Origin: an uncultured Coriobacteriaceae bacterium
GTDB taxonomy: Bacteria; Actinomycetota; Coriobacteriia; Coriobacteriales; UMGS124
Length of the DNA stretch: 64,000 bases
NCBI GenBank assembly: GCA_900539345.1
Contig: UQBS01000002.1
Coordinates: 1 to 64,000 of the forward strand
Reading direction: 5' to 3'
Each line of letters begins with the position of its first letter. The first letter of the stretch is position 1. Of this stretch, positions 63,045 through 64,000 are shown piece by piece. Below the pieces are notes generated by a model that worked only from the letters and a program-made list of their open reading frames with translations, did no database searches and was not told the origin of the DNA. Position numbers and translations under genes: made by a program.

Positions 63045-63211
63045 GGGTCCCGGGATTCCCTCCGGCGCAGTTCCGCAGCAAGAGAAAGGGTCTGCAAGGG
63101 CCCTTTCTCGCAGCGAGGACTGTTTGAGCACGGAGGGAATCTTGGGACCCGTGTGCGACGGGCTGGTGGATGGTGCCCGCCTGTTTGAGCACGGAGGGAA
63201 TCCTGGGACCC
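63045..63211. repeat. Family A structured repeat after trmO, with a duplicated right side
   Basis: Outer arms GGGTCCCGGGATTCCCTCCG (63045-63064) and 63131-63150 pair over 20 bp including two G-T pairs. The core is GCGCAGTTCCGCAGC ... GCGAGGACTGTTTGAGCAC, with apical GAGAAAGGG/CCCTTTCTC. The segment 63121-63178 is then repeated at 63182-63238, and the second copy runs into the last codons of trmO. Nothing coding is seen in 62881-63044, which holds a GGCC-AGAG/CTCTGGCC hairpin. Confidence 0.85.
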
Positions 63212-63223
63212 GTGTGCGACGGG

Positions 63224-63997
63224 TTAGTGGATGGTGCCGGTTTCCCGGAGGCGTTGCATCTCCTCGGGGGTCAGCTCTACCACGCGGGTCACGCTGAGCT
63301 GGGCGCCTTCCACTTCGAAGTGGATGTCGTAGTTCTCAAGCGTCACCCAGAAGTCGCGGCCTTGGGAGGTCACGCGGGCGTGGGCGGGGCGGGGGTCTTG
63401 GGCGAGCACTTGGAAGGCGCCTTCGTGCAGGTGGGCCGGCAGCTGGGCGAGCAGCTCGGGCGCGAAGCCCACCTCGAGCTCGTGCCATTCGTCGGCTTCG
63501 ACCCAGCCGTGGCCGGCTTCGGGCTTGGAATCGGAAAAGGGCAGGTAGGGCTTGATGTCGTAGATAGGCGAGCCGTCCATCATGTCGGCGCCGATTACGT
63601 GTAGGGCTGGCCCCCGGCTTCCGTCGGGATATTCCTCGTCGAGCTCCACACGTGCCAGCTTGACGCACGATAAGGCCAGGTCGTTGGGGCGAAAGCTCGA
63701 GCGCGTGGCGAATACGCCCATGCGGCGCGTGCCTCCCAGACGAGGGGGGCGCACGGTGGGGGTCCACTTGCCGCCGCGATGGTTCTGCGAGAAATCCCAG
63801 ATGAGCCAGATATAGTCGAACGTCTCAAGGCCGCGCACGGCATCGGCGTCGCGGAACTCCGGCTCGAAGTACACGACGCCCTCCAGCGCGTCGACAAGCC
63901 CGGGCTGGCGCGGCACGCCGAACTTCACAGGGTAGGGCGTCTTGATATGGGCGACGGGGCGGATGACGTGCGCGCCGTCGAGTGCTTCGTCTTGCAT
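63224..63997 (-). CDS. trmO: tRNA (N6-threonylcarbamoyladenosine37-N6)-methyltransferase
   Basis: A 257-residue SAM-dependent enzyme of the TsaA/YaeB family, methylating t6A37 of tRNA-Thr. Family motifs are visible: VAHIKTPYPVKFGVPRQPGL, FDYIWLIWDFSQN, RRMGVFATRSSFRPNDLALS and YDIKPYLPFSD. The start is the ATG at 63997, three bases from the window edge, so a slightly earlier start cannot be excluded. The 3' end has been partly duplicated by the adjacent repeat. Confidence 0.92.
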   Translation of the reverse strand: MQDEALDGAHVIRPVAHIKTPYPVKFGVPRQPGLVDALEGVVYFEPEFRDADAVRGLETFDYIWLIWDFSQNHRGGKWTPTVRPPRLGGTRRMGVFATRSSFRPNDLALSCVKLARVELDEEYPDGSRGPALHVIGADMMDGSPIYDIKPYLPFSDSKPEAGHGWVEADEWHELEVGFAPELLAQLPAHLHEGAFQVLAQDPRPAHARVTSQGRDFWVTLENYDIHFEVEGAQLSVTRVVELTPEEMQRLRETGTIH

Positions 63998-64000
63998 GTG

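Overview
The window is GC-rich DNA from an actinobacterium, most probably of class Coriobacteriia (Olsenella/Collinsella/Atopobium-like). I infer this from a LuxR-type regulator carried on a multi-span membrane protein beside a Tat-exported flavin fumarate reductase, a giant BadF/HgdC-type activase, an ECF riboflavin transporter, and a complete dlt operon in an otherwise actinobacterial setting. No rRNA gene is present to settle the genus. Nearly all of the sequence is chromosomal housekeeping; I see no insertion sequence, prophage or CRISPR array.

Layout. 1-5.5 kb: a decayed palindromic repeat cluster, the 1470-residue activase gene, tRNA-Arg and the SRP RNA. 5.5-8.4 kb: a methionine-type ABC transporter whose binding protein carries a C-terminal flavin-attachment domain. 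8.7-20.7 kb: dnaX, a DUF4143 ATPase with a paired operator, ybaB-recR, a shikimate-kinase-like gene, tRNA-Gln, a cell-wall-binding protein, a prenyl synthase, tRNA-Leu, Ppx/GppA and a DivIC/FtsB-like protein. 20.9-29.5 kb: glmU-prs-pth, nfnAB, asnS, rsmD, a flavin-oxidase-like gene and the initiator tRNA. 29.8-40.6 kb: an EF-G paralogue, a toxin-antitoxin pair next to a flavoprotein remnant, an alanine/sodium symporter, rdgB, dtd, and a fumarate reductase with its LuxR-type neighbour. 40.6-47.4 kb: vanZ, an FMN riboswitch with ribU, ecfA1-ecfA2-ecfT, a GNAT, a multi-hairpin repeat array and a GT8 glycosyltransferase. 48-54 kb: dltABCD followed by a DltX-like microprotein and a membrane transglutaminase-like protein. 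54.3-64 kb: a small lipoprotein, cstA, gdhA, a frameshifted HD-domain gene, membrane proteins, pspA and trmO.

Flavin links several genes. The riboswitch controls riboflavin uptake, two exported proteins carry covalent-FMN motifs (the MetQ fusion and fumarate reductase), and NfnAB is a flavoenzyme.

The most unusual content is intergenic. Three unrelated families of structured repeats share one design: short conserved boxes hold stems whose sequence differs from copy to copy while the arms stay complementary. Family A lies just after the stop codons of the activase gene, pspA and trmO. Family B lies after a small hypothetical gene, after the transglutaminase gene and after the lipoprotein gene, often in tandem. 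Family C is a five-hairpin array with pyrimidine-rich boxes complementary to Shine-Dalgarno sequence, placed behind a good promoter with palindromic operators. Family C is the best candidate for an undescribed regulatory RNA.
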